From IMG/VR virus record IMGVR_UViG_3300026519_000014, positions 1 through 60,472 of that record: DNA of 60,472 nucleotides; one strand, written 5' to 3'. The DNA comes from a virus. This document shows, one piece after another, positions 35,285-43,842 of this stretch. Position 1 is the stretch's first letter, and each line of letters opens with the position of its first letter. Position numbers and translations under genes: made by a program. The notes under the pieces were generated by a model. It did no database searches, was not told the origin of the DNA, and worked only from the letters and a program-made list of their open reading frames with translations.

Positions 35285-35292
35285 TATTATTA

Positions 35293-36024
35293 TTATTCAG
35301 AATCTCCAAACATTTCTTTAGCGGCTTTAGCCTCTTCAGGATCAGCCTCTGATTCTTCTATTATAGGGTTAGGATTACTTAAATCTACACCAGATGGAGT
35401 GCTTTTATCTCCCTTTCTGTATCCAAGTTCATAGTTACTATATTTAACATTAGAAGCTTCTTTTTTAATGTCCATAGATTCCCAAAAAGCTTCTTTCTCT
35501 AAATCAGCATATTGCCCTACTTTAGGAAAAGAGGAAAAAGCTTTCAATTTAGACTGTCTGTTTAATCTAACTCTAAACAGCAGTCCTTTTCCAATAAATG
35601 GAGTAACCATATCAATAAATTGAGTTACTATATTATTGTACATTTTAGACATGACTGTATCAGTTATAAGTATTTCTCCTATTTCTTGGTCATTTTTGTT
35701 TGCAATATCAATTCCTTTAAAAGGATTAAATTTTTCAGCTATTTTATCTTTTTCCAAGTATCCTTTTAGTATGTGTATTAACATTCTTTTAAGGGAATCA
35801 AATTCCCTTACTACATCATCAGGAGTTTTTACATATTCTCCTAAAGTTACAGGCCAAATAAAAAAATCTTGTCCTTCCTCTACTGAAGATTCATCAGAAC
35901 CACTGCTTAGCCTTTCAGTAAGGGATTTTTCTCCACCTTTTTTTAAGCCTATTATAAGTGTTCCTTTGTCATTAATTTCTGCTTTTACAAGTTCTATATT
36001 TTCGTGTATTCCGACTTTTAACAT
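35293..36024 (-). CDS. Candidate single-stranded DNA-binding protein
   Basis: 243 residues. Beta-rich in the middle (GLLFRVRLNRQSKLKAFSS), with a disordered acidic tail ending EMFGDSE. Acidic C-termini like this recruit partners in phage SSBs such as T7 gp2.5 and T4 gp32. It sits between the primase and a recombination ATPase. No OB fold can be proven by eye, so the assignment is tentative. Confidence 0.4.
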   Translation of the reverse strand: MLKVGIHENIELVKAEINDKGTLIIGLKKGGEKSLTERLSSGSDESSVEEGQDFFIWPVTLGEYVKTPDDVVREFDSLKRMLIHILKGYLEKDKIAEKFNPFKGIDIANKNDQEIGEILITDTVMSKMYNNIVTQFIDMVTPFIGKGLLFRVRLNRQSKLKAFSSFPKVGQYADLEKEAFWESMDIKKEASNVKYSNYELGYRKGDKSTPSGVDLSNPNPIIEESEADPEEAKAAKEMFGDSE

Positions 36025-36048
36025 ATGTTTTATTATTTATAAGGTTTA

Positions 36049-36711
36049 TTATTGATTTTCAAAGGGTACTTCTTCTATATTAGCTTTTTGTGGTTCTTCA
36101 CCAATAGGTTCTGTGTTAACCACTATTAAAGGATAAATCTCACAATTTTCCCTTCTTACACTTTTTATAACACCAGCTTCCTTTCCTTTAGCTACTACAT
36201 AAGGTAGATTATAAATACCATTATTTGAGCTTAATTTACGCTCTCTAACAAGCTTTAAATCTAAATAAGGTTCATCACCCATCTCTACACCTAAAACAAC
36301 ATCAAGATAGCTTAAAAGTGTTTTACCAGCACTTATGGAACCTTGAGACATTACAGAATGTACGGGTTTTCCATCTTTCATTCTATATTTTCCAAACAGC
36401 ATAGGTTTTCTGGCAGATGCTCTATTTACAGTAGCTATTGCTAAAAATCTAGGAGTGTCTTTTGGCAGCATTCCCCATAAAGCAGTATCTATAAGGTCAA
36501 AACCATTTTCTACTATATCAGAACCTTCTGATTGATATTCCAGATTAAATTCCTCTACTAGTTTTTCAGATGGGTAAATAGCCCCATCTGCAAATACTCT
36601 AATATCAGCTTCAGTAGGATTTTTTTCAACTTTACTACTTCCCATTTGCTGTTTAGGAATAACTTCAGATAATTCTATGTTATCTAAAAAACTAAAAAAA
36701 CTTTCATTCAT
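36049..36711 (-). CDS. Conserved-looking 220-residue replication-module protein
   Basis: Function not recognised. A central stretch (FLAIATVNRASARKPMLFGKYRM) precedes VMSQGSISAGKTLLSYLDVV, which looks P-loop-like but lacks GxxxxGK[ST] spacing. The C-terminus is acidic. Lies between the ATPase and the SSB-like gene, so it probably handles single-stranded DNA or assists recombination. Confidence 0.5.
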   Translation of the reverse strand: MNESFFSFLDNIELSEVIPKQQMGSSKVEKNPTEADIRVFADGAIYPSEKLVEEFNLEYQSEGSDIVENGFDLIDTALWGMLPKDTPRFLAIATVNRASARKPMLFGKYRMKDGKPVHSVMSQGSISAGKTLLSYLDVVLGVEMGDEPYLDLKLVRERKLSSNNGIYNLPYVVAKGKEAGVIKSVRRENCEIYPLIVVNTEPIGEEPQKANIEEVPFENQ

Positions 36712-36775
36712 AATAATTTGTTTTTAAAATTATACTTTAATGGTTGTCCACTCTGAACAACCAATCTTAAAAATT

Positions 36776-37489
36776 TTATTGCTGAGTAGGTGTTTTAAGC
36801 GGTGTAGGATTTTCAGACAATGTAGAATTTTCATATAATTTTATAGTTTTTATAACTTCAGCAATGTCATTAGGTATATATAAATCTTTAAATAAATTCA
36901 TAGGGGTTTTAGCTTCTTTATTGTTAGCAAAATTAGTTTGAAAAACATATTCTCTTTTTTCATCTTTTTCTAATACTACACTATGTAAAACATAAGTAAA
37001 ATAGGATACCGGTTTTATTTCTCTATCTACAAGATTTCCTGAAGAAGCAAAGCCCTCTACACTATCCTCTCCTACCTGTGTATGATGAATAATCACTACA
37101 GCATCTAGTTCTCTGAGTTCTTCTGTAGCTTGTTTAATAATAGCATGAATATCCATTGCATAAACTCCCCATCTTCCCCATTTATCTCCTGCATTTTGAA
37201 AAGCAGAAGACATGGTTCTTGCAGAGAAAAAGTGACTTAAGTCTTCTACTACTATTGTTTTAGTATTTGGTCTTTCTTGTGGAATTTTTTCCAATATGAC
37301 CTTTAATTGGGTTAAACTACTGGTAATAAACCTGTTTTTCCCTTCTATATACATAGAACTGCTTCCTGGAAAAGGAATAGGTTTAGTATTTGGAGTAATT
37401 AAAACTGTTGTTTTTGGGTCTAAATTTCTTAGACTTGTGCTTTTACCTGTAGAAGGTCTTCCAAGCACCAGGATTCCTGATACACTCAT
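36776..37489 (-). CDS. Sak4-like RecA-fold recombination ATPase
   Basis: 237 residues. Walker A GRPSTGKST (10-18), Walker B TIVVEDLSHF (about 78-87), then AVVIIHHTQVG, which matches the sensor-like strand of RecA-fold ATPases. Length and motif order fit the Sak4/AAA_24 single-strand annealing ATPases of phages. It lies between the replicative helicase and ssDNA-binding candidates, consistent with recombination-dependent replication. Confidence 0.75.
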   Translation of the reverse strand: MSVSGILVLGRPSTGKSTSLRNLDPKTTVLITPNTKPIPFPGSSSMYIEGKNRFITSSLTQLKVILEKIPQERPNTKTIVVEDLSHFFSARTMSSAFQNAGDKWGRWGVYAMDIHAIIKQATEELRELDAVVIIHHTQVGEDSVEGFASSGNLVDREIKPVSYFTYVLHSVVLEKDEKREYVFQTNFANNKEAKTPMNLFKDLYIPNDIAEVIKTIKLYENSTLSENPTPLKTPTQQ

Positions 37490-37512
37490 AATTTATTTGT
37501 TTTTAATTATAC

Positions 37513-37710
37513 TTACTTAATTATTTTTTCCAGTTTGTTTTTAAAGTAATCTTGAATAAAAGGCAAACATATAGTAATGCCTAACCTTACCCCCTTACTA
37601 AATGCTGTAGAGGGAGTTACCAAATAACCACTATCTCCTCTTTTATCATATTTTAGAGCCTCCTTTACTAATTCTTTTTTATCAGGAATTTGTTTTTCTT
37701 TAAGTTCCAT
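37513..37710 (-). CDS. Uncharacterised 65-residue protein
   Basis: Overlaps the end of the helicase gene by 11 bp, so is coupled to it. Contains a Lys/Glu helix, then YDKRGDSGYLVTPSTAFSKG and a short hydrophobic helix. Function unknown. Confidence 0.5.
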   Translation of the reverse strand: MELKEKQIPDKKELVKEALKYDKRGDSGYLVTPSTAFSKGVRLGITICLPFIQDYFKNKLEKIIK

Positions 37711-38794
37711 CTTCTACAATATTTTGAATTATATTTAAATTAGTATAAGGCTCATAACCAGAAACTTCTAATATTTTAGGTGTTGGTAATTCTTTAAAAA
37801 CGCCTACTTCACCTATAAAATTTAATCCTAATCCCACATCTGCTTCCCCATCTCTATTTTTAAGTACAGATAAATATCTATATCTATCTAAAAATTTGGT
37901 AATGTCGTAACCTCTGTGTTCTTCAAAATCATACCTTGCCGGAGAAAAAAGAGAAAAAACAATATTAGCATCTTCTTGAGTATTGGCAGTTTGTTTTAAA
38001 TCACTAAGTTGAGGTTCTACTCTTTTTAATTTAAACCTGTCTGTAGAAGACATAGCTCTGGATATTTGTTGTACCATTACTGGAGTATAACCATAACTAT
38101 TTCTTAATCTGACCATATACTCAGACATTTTATCAATAGTTTGCTTACTGTCAAACCCTCTTTCTTTTCTCAATAGCCCTACATGATCTATAATAATAAT
38201 TATATATTCATTAGGATTATTAGGAATATATTTATCAAAGGCTTTTTTCTCTACTCCATTTCTATCTGTATAAGTTTTATAGATAATTTCTCCATTTTTT
38301 CTTGCGTAATCTACCATTGTATGATAAATTCCTGTTGGGTTTTCTGGAGGATAGATATAAAAAATATCTTCTAATTCTTCATAAAAGTAAGATAATCCCA
38401 TAGCATCTTTATACACTTCTTCAGTGATTCTATTTTTACCTTTACTCAAAACAAAATTTATATCTACTATATAGTTGTATTTAAAATACAATTTTCTACA
38501 TACTGCTTTAGTTATAATATCTATTATAGGTATTTCCAAAGCCCACATAAATACTTTAAAAGTTAAATTATTAGGGTTATTTGCTCTTAATAAACTAAAA
38601 GGATTATATAAAAAAGAATTTAAAGCAAAGCTGCTTTTTCCTCCACCTGGCTCTCCTGCTACTAAATAATAAGTTCTTTGTTGAATATTAGGAACTATAT
38701 TTATTAGCTTATCTAAATTTCCCATTGGTAAGCCAGTATTTAAACCTTGTTTGCCTCTTTCAATGGCTTTTTGTAATTCTGAAAAATACCCCAT
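37700..38794 (-). CDS. DnaB-like (SF4) replicative helicase
   Basis: 364 residues, only the C-terminal motor of a DnaB. It begins with LNTGLPMGNLDKLINIVP, then Walker A GEPGGGKSS (47-55), a Walker B strand IIIIIDHVGLL near 205, and PVMVQQISRAM near 245 (the H3/Gln sensor). There is no N-terminal primase-interaction domain, as is common in phage SF4 helicases. Its start overlaps the preceding stop as TAATG. Confidence 0.85.
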   Translation of the reverse strand: MGYFSELQKAIERGKQGLNTGLPMGNLDKLINIVPNIQQRTYYLVAGEPGGGKSSFALNSFLYNPFSLLRANNPNNLTFKVFMWALEIPIIDIITKAVCRKLYFKYNYIVDINFVLSKGKNRITEEVYKDAMGLSYFYEELEDIFYIYPPENPTGIYHTMVDYARKNGEIIYKTYTDRNGVEKKAFDKYIPNNPNEYIIIIIDHVGLLRKERGFDSKQTIDKMSEYMVRLRNSYGYTPVMVQQISRAMSSTDRFKLKRVEPQLSDLKQTANTQEDANIVFSLFSPARYDFEEHRGYDITKFLDRYRYLSVLKNRDGEADVGLGLNFIGEVGVFKELPTPKILEVSGYEPYTNLNIIQNIVEDGT

Positions 38795-39246
38795 TAGTTT
38801 AAATCTCTAATTAAGTTGTCTTTATCTGGAATACTTAAATTACCTTCTATTAAAAGATCACAAAGGCTTTCTAATTCTGAACTACCATTTTTAGAAATAA
38901 AATAATCTGCTGAAATAGTAAATTGCCAATTATTTTGCTTAGCTTTTTTGAGATAAATATCAGTAGCTTCTAAAATAATTTTATAAGGAATGTCTTTTCT
39001 TTTATTAACAAAGGCTTTCATTTTAGCTTTTAAGCTATTTACTGATCTTCTTATTAATCTATTTCCAGAAGTGATTTTTTTAGGCCACAAGTCTGCATAT
39101 TGTTGTAATAAATTTTCAAAGTTTTCATCAATTTTAGAAGTTTTATAGTTTTTAGGATAGTACTCTTTAGCTAAAACTATAGTTCCTTGTTTCTCCATAA
39201 GAACTTTTTCTTTTAAAAAAAGTTCTATAACTTCTTTCCTTGTCAT
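38794..39246 (-). CDS. Uncharacterised protein upstream of the helicase
   Basis: 150 residues, helical and basic (NSLKAKMKAFVNKRK) with an acidic C-terminus. Its one-base overlap with the helicase start suggests the two are made together; a helicase loader is possible but no motif shows it. Confidence 0.5.
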   Translation of the reverse strand: MTRKEVIELFLKEKVLMEKQGTIVLAKEYYPKNYKTSKIDENFENLLQQYADLWPKKITSGNRLIRRSVNSLKAKMKAFVNKRKDIPYKIILEATDIYLKKAKQNNWQFTISADYFISKNGSSELESLCDLLIEGNLSIPDKDNLIRDLN

Positions 39247-39267
39247 GATAATTTCTTTTTCTTGGTC

Positions 39268-39297
39268 AAAAAAGCCTTCTGGGTTATCCAGAAGGCT
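39268..39297 (-). terminator. Intrinsic terminator after the membrane microprotein
   Basis: AGCCTTCTGG (39273-39282) and CCAGAAGGCT (39288-39297) make a perfect 10-bp stem with a 5-nt loop, followed leftward by a T tract. Confidence 0.85.
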
Positions 39298-39320
39298 ATA
39301 AAATTGTTTTCATACTTACT

Positions 39321-39437
39321 TTAAGCTGCGATAAATAAGGCCATAACCATAGATATTACACTAGCAGCAAATGCTGTAATAAATATCAATATAAACGGCC
39401 ATAAACTCACTTTTTCAGCTTCTTTTACATATCTCAT
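39321..39437 (-). CDS. 38-residue single-span membrane microprotein
   Basis: Begins MRYVKEAEKVSLWPF, then one hydrophobic helix (ILIFITAFAASVISMVMALF) to the end. It sits alone between the zinc-ribbon gene and a strong terminator, so is the last gene of its transcript. Role unknown. Confidence 0.55.
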   Translation of the reverse strand: MRYVKEAEKVSLWPFILIFITAFAASVISMVMALFIAA

Positions 39438-39506
39438 ATAGAAATATTTGGTAAGACATAAAGGAGAATTTCAACTCCTATTTATATTTTGAAAATAATA
39501 TCTAAG

Positions 39507-39659
39507 TTACTGTAATCTTTTTAAAGTAGGAAGATAAAACACAATTTGTTTTACATCATTACATATATCACACCAACCTTGATATAAAGGTAAATTATCA
39601 GGTAAATCTTTTCCCCAACAATTTAAGCAGTAGTATTTTGCTTCTTTTTTTCTTCCCAT
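39507..39659 (-). CDS. 50-residue zinc-ribbon protein
   Basis: Start at MGRKKEAKYYCLNC; a longer frame exists inside the helicase gene. Two CxxC pairs (CLNC and CDIC) 20 residues apart define a zinc ribbon. Overlaps the SF2 helicase 3' end by 37 bp. Confidence 0.55.
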   Translation of the reverse strand: MGRKKEAKYYCLNCWGKDLPDNLPLYQGWCDICNDVKQIVFYLPTLKRLQ

Positions 39660-40738
39660 TTTTTTATAAGTAAATTCTTGAAATTTGCTGTGGTATTTCT
39701 CATCCACACTTCTTCCTGGGTATTTTCAGCTACTAAAACAACAGCAACAGCTTTCTTATCAGGGTTATTAGGGTCTTTACGAAGACTTCTGCCAAGTACC
39801 TGTATAAGGTTCCTTTCTTTAGCATCAACTCCAAGTTTTAATAAACTATCACAAGGAGCATTAATTCCTTCTATTAGTTTGCCCACAGAAGATAATACAT
39901 TAAAGTTACCTTTTCTATAATTCTCTAATAGTTCTTTATCAGATTTACTATGATAGCTATATTTACAAAGCCTATCACTTTGTTTAATATTGGCAGCAAA
40001 TACTAAATTTCTTTTATCTTTAGGAAATCTTTTTATTATTTCTTTAGCTACTATTTCTTTGCTTGGTAAACCCGCTAATAATTGTTTCCTCCAAATAGAT
40101 AAAAAGCTAACTTTATTCCAATCCATATTTCTTTTAGCAATATTTATACTAGAAGTTAACCACTCATAAGCTTTAGTTTCAGAAATAGGATATTTAAATC
40201 TTGGTAAATCCGCTCTTTTTTCAGTACCTAATGGTATAGTATAAACTATCATTTGATAGTCTACAATAAATCCTGCTTTAACTGCTTGGTCTGTATTAAA
40301 ATTAACATAGTGTTCTGCCCTAAGTCCTAACTCCCTTAAAATTTCCCTTTTATCCTTTGCTATAGTAGCTGATAGAGCTATTATTTTAGTTTCTGGAGTA
40401 AGGTATGCCTTAAGATAAGAAAGTCTGTTATATGTTATCCTATGAGCTTCATCCATCACATAATCTATCCCATGTTTCATATTTTTATGTAAACTTTGGT
40501 AGCAATATATTTTTAGGTAAGGAAGAAGATGTTGCATTTTCCATCTTTCAATTTCATCTTTCCACCCTTTAGCTATATCTGTAGTTGGAGTAAGAATATG
40601 GGTTTCTTTAGTAGTATCTTTTATTAAGTTTAAGGTTATTTGTGTTTTACCACTACCTGTTGCCGCTTGGATTACTACTTTTCCTTCTTTTTTATAAATT
40701 TTCTTAATCTTTTCAAATAATTTTTTTCTTTCTTCCAT
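39623..40738 (-). CDS. SF2 DEAH-box helicase
   Basis: 371 residues. Motif I AATGSGKT (25-32), motif II DEAH (96-99), motif III LSATIAK (about 120), and in the second RecA domain SSVGKLIEGINAP and LIQVLGRSLR (motifs V and VI). It is a compact translocase without extra domains, like those of phage replication blocks. Probably remodels forks or recombination intermediates. Confidence 0.88.
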   Translation of the reverse strand: MEERKKLFEKIKKIYKKEGKVVIQAATGSGKTQITLNLIKDTTKETHILTPTTDIAKGWKDEIERWKMQHLLPYLKIYCYQSLHKNMKHGIDYVMDEAHRITYNRLSYLKAYLTPETKIIALSATIAKDKREILRELGLRAEHYVNFNTDQAVKAGFIVDYQMIVYTIPLGTEKRADLPRFKYPISETKAYEWLTSSINIAKRNMDWNKVSFLSIWRKQLLAGLPSKEIVAKEIIKRFPKDKRNLVFAANIKQSDRLCKYSYHSKSDKELLENYRKGNFNVLSSVGKLIEGINAPCDSLLKLGVDAKERNLIQVLGRSLRKDPNNPDKKAVAVVLVAENTQEEVWMRNTTANFKNLLIKKWEEKKKQNTTA

Positions 40739-40808
40739 AATTTTATTAATCTTACATCGCTTTAGAATTTATTCATAATTTTTGTTTTGTTACTTAATTA
40801 GATGTAGA

Positions 40809-40842
40809 TTAGCCTTGGATTGATTTTCAAGGCTAATTTTTT
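40809..40842 (+). terminator. Hairpin with T tract on the plus strand, antisense to the operon
   Basis: TTAGCCTTG (40809-40817) pairs perfectly with CAAGGCTAA (40828-40836), and the T tract follows only on the plus strand. Genes on both sides run leftward, so it would stop antisense transcription, or act as a leader hairpin of the helicase mRNA. Confidence 0.5.
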
Positions 40843-40881
40843 GTTTTATAAACAGCTTTTCTTTTTTACTTATAGCCTTTA

Positions 40882-41121
40882 TTATGCTCTAGTTAAAATA
40901 TCCATAAGTTGCTTACTCATAGAAAGTATAGAATTATAAACTCTGCCAGTACCTTCAGGTTTAAGCTTTTCCAGCTTTTTAAACTCATCAATAGACCCTT
41001 TAAAAGCTGTTTCATCTTCTCTTATTACCTGGATAGTTTGGGTAGTTAAATCTATACTTGTAGCCCAATTTTCTTCTTCAAGAAATGTACTAAATCTAAT
41101 AGTATTCTTAAGTTTGTCCAT
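40882..41121 (-). CDS. Uncharacterised 79-residue protein
   Basis: Alternating beta and helix (STFLEEENWATSIDLTTQ) with a helical C-terminus; no motif. Overlaps the upstream gene by 14 bp. Unknown function. Confidence 0.5.
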   Translation of the reverse strand: MDKLKNTIRFSTFLEEENWATSIDLTTQTIQVIREDETAFKGSIDEFKKLEKLKPEGTGRVYNSILSMSKQLMDILTRA

Positions 41122-41422
41122 CTTTTTTTATTTTATAACAATTATCATCTATAATTTCTCTTACTTTAATAGCTTCGTCATCAAAATTATATATAATTTT
41201 CCATTCATCTTCCGGCATAAGATATTCTGCTTCACTAATAGCAGCATTTTCTTTTTTACTCATAGGTTCAGCGGTATTTAAAAGATACTCTACAGGTGAA
41301 TCATTGTTTTCACCTTTTAAAACTTTCTTTTTGGCTTCTTCTATGTTATCGGCTTCTATTTCTATAGTGTATCTTCTCCAGATAGTACATTTTTCATCTA
41401 ATATAATATTAAATTTATCCAT
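41108..41422 (-). CDS. Uncharacterised 104-residue acidic protein
   Basis: Start at MDKFNIILDEKC, whose ATG overlaps the preceding stop region. Opens with a beta-helix unit (YTIEIEADNIEEAKKKVLKG), the pattern of small ferredoxin-like phage proteins. Function unknown. Confidence 0.5.
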   Translation of the reverse strand: MDKFNIILDEKCTIWRRYTIEIEADNIEEAKKKVLKGENNDSPVEYLLNTAEPMSKKENAAISEAEYLMPEDEWKIIYNFDDEAIKVREIIDDNCYKIKKDGQT

Positions 41423-41423
41423 T

Positions 41424-41792
41424 TTAATCAACACTTATTAGTTGAAACCATACAAAATCTTCTTTAACAATAGGATCAGAAAAATTATATTTTCCTTTTG
41501 GTATGTGCATTAAAGTTAAAGAAGCCACATAGTGAATAGCACTTTTTTTAGGTTTTTTTACTGAATAGCCATATAGCCCTTTTCCCAAAGGTCTTTTAGC
41601 TATAAAATTACTGTTTCCTACTTTACCAAAAATAACATAATTTCCTTCTTTTATGTTTAATTTTTTAAGTGCTTCTGCACTAAAAGCCACTCTTCCCTTT
41701 CTTCCTACAGCTATCATAGAACCCATAGTTTTTTGGATTTGGCTATCTATTATTTCAATGTTTAACTCTTCAATATTTAGTAATTCACTCAT
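41424..41792 (-). CDS. Uncharacterised 122-residue protein
   Basis: Contains GRKGRVAFSAEALKKLNIKEGNYVIFGKV, here cited only as residues about 29-57, which recalls an AbrB-like or small beta-barrel DNA-binding unit. The rest is beta-rich. A regulatory role is possible but unproven. Confidence 0.5.
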   Translation of the reverse strand: MSELLNIEELNIEIIDSQIQKTMGSMIAVGRKGRVAFSAEALKKLNIKEGNYVIFGKVGNSNFIAKRPLGKGLYGYSVKKPKKSAIHYVASLTLMHIPKGKYNFSDPIVKEDFVWFQLISVD

Positions 41793-41803
41793 TTTTTTTA
41801 TTT

Positions 41804-41962
41804 TTAAGCTCTGAATAATTTTAGACCATTTTTTATTTGTTTTACTCTACTTCTTTTAGGTTGTAAATCAGAAGCTACGGTTTTTTTCATTTTTACTTTA
41901 GGTTCTTCTATCTCTACTTTAATAGCTTCTTTTATATCTTGTAAATCAGTTAGTTTTTTCAT
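41804..41962 (-). CDS. 52-residue basic protein
   Basis: MKKLTDLQDIKEAIKVEIEE followed by a Lys/Arg-rich tail. Overlaps the gene before it by 17 bp and has a good A-rich leader. Could bind nucleic acid; no family recognised. Confidence 0.5.
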   Translation of the reverse strand: MKKLTDLQDIKEAIKVEIEEPKVKMKKTVASDLQPKRSRVKQIKNGLKLFRA

Positions 41963-42170
41963 TTTTCTTGGGTTTTATTGTATCAATATTTCTTCTTATA
42001 TGCCATTTTAGAATTTCCTCTAAAAATATTTTTTGCCGTTCATACTCTTTTCCAATCTCAAGTAACATATCTTTTAACTGTTTTGATGCTTCAGTATTTT
42101 TTGCAATAGCTGTAATGGCTCCAAATTTTTCTCCTAGAAGTCCGATTTGCTTTATTATTTTTTCTTCCAT
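41946..42170 (-). CDS. Uncharacterised 74-residue helical protein
   Basis: Start at MEEKIIKQIGLLGEKFG, chosen over a Met inside the upstream gene. Entirely helical and charged. Unknown function. Confidence 0.45.
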   Translation of the reverse strand: MEEKIIKQIGLLGEKFGAITAIAKNTEASKQLKDMLLEIGKEYERQKIFLEEILKWHIRRNIDTIKPKKNEKTN

Positions 42171-42175
42171 TGTTT

Positions 42176-42610
42176 TTAATATTTTGCATGTTCTTGACAA
42201 AATGTGCCTTTTGATGTTGTTATTATTATAGAAGGATAATGTCCACAGACATCACAGGAAACTCTATAATGTTTAATATCTTTTAGTCCTTTTATATTAG
42301 TAATAAGTTTAGCTTTTTCCTTAATACATTTATTCAATTCTTCTTTTAACTCAAGATAAAGTTTATGTAAATGTTTATTTTCTTTAATAAGAGTATCAAA
42401 CACCTCTATATGAGCTCCATATTCACCCCATTTAGTAACAATGTCTTTTCTCAAGGCATCTTCATTAAATACTCTTGCTTTTCTCTCTTTTAACTTTTTA
42501 TTTTCTTTTTCTAATTTTTCAATTCTAGTTAAAAGACTTTCTATATGGTTTATATACCTTTTAATCCATTTCTTAATTGTGGAAAGCCAATTATGTTTAC
42601 ATTTATTCAT
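42176..42610 (-). CDS. Coiled-coil protein with C-terminal zinc finger
   Basis: 144 residues. A Cys/His pair at the start (MNKCKHNW), a long coiled coil over residues 20-110, then CDVCGHYPSI and TFCQEHAKY, which together form a CxxC...C..H zinc-binding unit. Likely an adaptor; function unknown. Confidence 0.55.
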   Translation of the reverse strand: MNKCKHNWLSTIKKWIKRYINHIESLLTRIEKLEKENKKLKERKARVFNEDALRKDIVTKWGEYGAHIEVFDTLIKENKHLHKLYLELKEELNKCIKEKAKLITNIKGLKDIKHYRVSCDVCGHYPSIIITTSKGTFCQEHAKY

Positions 42611-42849
42611 ATCTTTTCTAGTTTAAATGTACAGGTATCAATTTTTACCCAACCTAATCTGGTAGTCTGGATAAGAATACCTAAACTAAAGGTTTTCTTT
42701 ATGTCCCAAACTTCTTCATAAACAGGTCTTTTTCTTCTATCTTCAGTTGATTTAACCATTAATTTAAGATTAAGAAACTCTTCTAGGATATATCTAAGTA
42801 CATTAAATGGATAAACTTTTATATAGTCTTCAAAATCAGATAATTCCAT
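42607..42849 (-). CDS. Uncharacterised 80-residue protein
   Basis: Overlaps both neighbours by 1-4 bp, so is translated in a tight operon. Mixed alpha/beta with LGWVKIDTCTFKLEKI at the end. No motif. Confidence 0.5.
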   Translation of the reverse strand: MELSDFEDYIKVYPFNVLRYILEEFLNLKLMVKSTEDRRKRPVYEEVWDIKKTFSLGILIQTTRLGWVKIDTCTFKLEKI

Positions 42850-43118
42850 TATGATATACCTTTTCTTTTCATATATTCAATTAATCCAGCAGTTAAAGCT
42901 GGTATATTTTTATCACTTAGGCCAATAATAGTAAACTTAGCCCCTAATCTACTTTTAAATTCAGTAGTAGGTTCTTCAGGATTTTCTCCTTCGTGCATCA
43001 TCCTGGCAAAATTTAAAACACATATATCACTACCTTCTTCCCATTTAATAGTAAGTTTTACATTCTTTTTGGGTTTAGTAGTTAAACTATGTATTAATAC
43101 TTTATCATCTTTAGTCAT
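42849..43118 (-). CDS. Uncharacterised 89-residue protein
   Basis: Lys-rich front, beta-rich middle (VKLTIKWEEGSDICVLNFAR). Overlaps neighbours by a few bases. No recognised family. Confidence 0.5.
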   Translation of the reverse strand: MTKDDKVLIHSLTTKPKKNVKLTIKWEEGSDICVLNFARMMHEGENPEEPTTEFKSRLGAKFTIIGLSDKNIPALTAGLIEYMKRKGIS

Positions 43119-43309
43119 CTTCTTCTAGTTATCTGAATATATAGTACTGAATATAATGCAATAAGAGATATATCAATCAGGGTTGCTTCCGTTAATGGTG
43201 TTCTTCCCCATTCATTTATCTCTTCCTTATAGGAAAATAAAGTACCTATTATTATAAGTGCTATTATGACACTAAATAGCCATTTCCATTTTTCTATAAA
43301 TCTAATCAT
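43115..43309 (-). CDS. 64-residue two-span membrane protein
   Basis: Start at MIRFIEKWKWLF, whose ATG overlaps the TAG of the preceding gene; a start 7 codons earlier is possible. Hydrophobic segments SVIIALIIIGTLF and LIDISLIALYSVLYI flank a short acidic loop; the tail is RRR. Function unknown. Confidence 0.5.
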   Translation of the reverse strand: MIRFIEKWKWLFSVIIALIIIGTLFSYKEEINEWGRTPLTEATLIDISLIALYSVLYIQITRRR

Positions 43310-43688
43310 CTTTAATTTGTTTAAGTCCATATTGTAGTCCAGCTTCTAAGGCTTTTTCATAGGTGTTATGATAAATTCCCCATTCTTTCTTACCTTCTTT
43401 TACATCTGTATTGTTGACCCAAACTACTTGTTCAATAATTAATTTAGGCATAACATATATCCAAATTTCATGTCTTTCCCTTAACCAGCGTTGTAAAAGG
43501 CTTTGTGAAGCTGCAGTTATAGCGCCTTTTCTGTAAGCAAAGCTTAATCTTGAATTTCTATAAGTAATAGAAAGTTCATGAGGTTCATGAAAATCATTAT
43601 CTGGATAGTATATTGATAAACATTCTTCATCAAAGCCTTTTTCTTTAGCTAAAACTGCTGTTTCAAATGTTATAAGTTCTTCAGTCAT
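43302..43688 (-). CDS. Phage protein with SLLQRWLRE motif, 128 residues
   Basis: Opens ITFETAVLAKEKGFDEE and has AASQSLLQRWLRERHEIWI, a pair of phrases I associate with a widespread family of uncharacterised Bacteroidota phage proteins. Ends in TAG. No biochemical role is known to me. Confidence 0.6.
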   Translation of the reverse strand: MTEELITFETAVLAKEKGFDEECLSIYYPDNDFHEPHELSITYRNSRLSFAYRKGAITAASQSLLQRWLRERHEIWIYVMPKLIIEQVVWVNNTDVKEGKKEWGIYHNTYEKALEAGLQYGLKQIKDD

Positions 43689-43840
43689 AATTTTGTTTTT
43701 AAATATTCAATTAAATATTTAGCATAATCTGGAATAAATGGAGCACCTTCAAAAACAAATACTTCTTTATCTTTATTCTTTTTATACACTTTTTCAAAAG
43801 CATTTAATTTCTCTTTAGTCCATTCTATTTCTTCTGTCAT
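43685..43840 (-). CDS. 51-residue protein after DNA polymerase
   Basis: MTEEIEWTKEKLNAFEKVYK, then a short beta segment and helix. Its stop overlaps the next start (ATGA), and it begins just after the polymerase stop. Unknown function. Confidence 0.55.
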   Translation of the reverse strand: MTEEIEWTKEKLNAFEKVYKKNKDKEVFVFEGAPFIPDYAKYLIEYLKTKL

Positions 43841-43842
43841 AA

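Noticed and set aside
36741-36763. Hairpin TGGTTGT/ACAACCA as a terminator
   Set aside because: Stem of 7 bp but no T tract on either side; weak.
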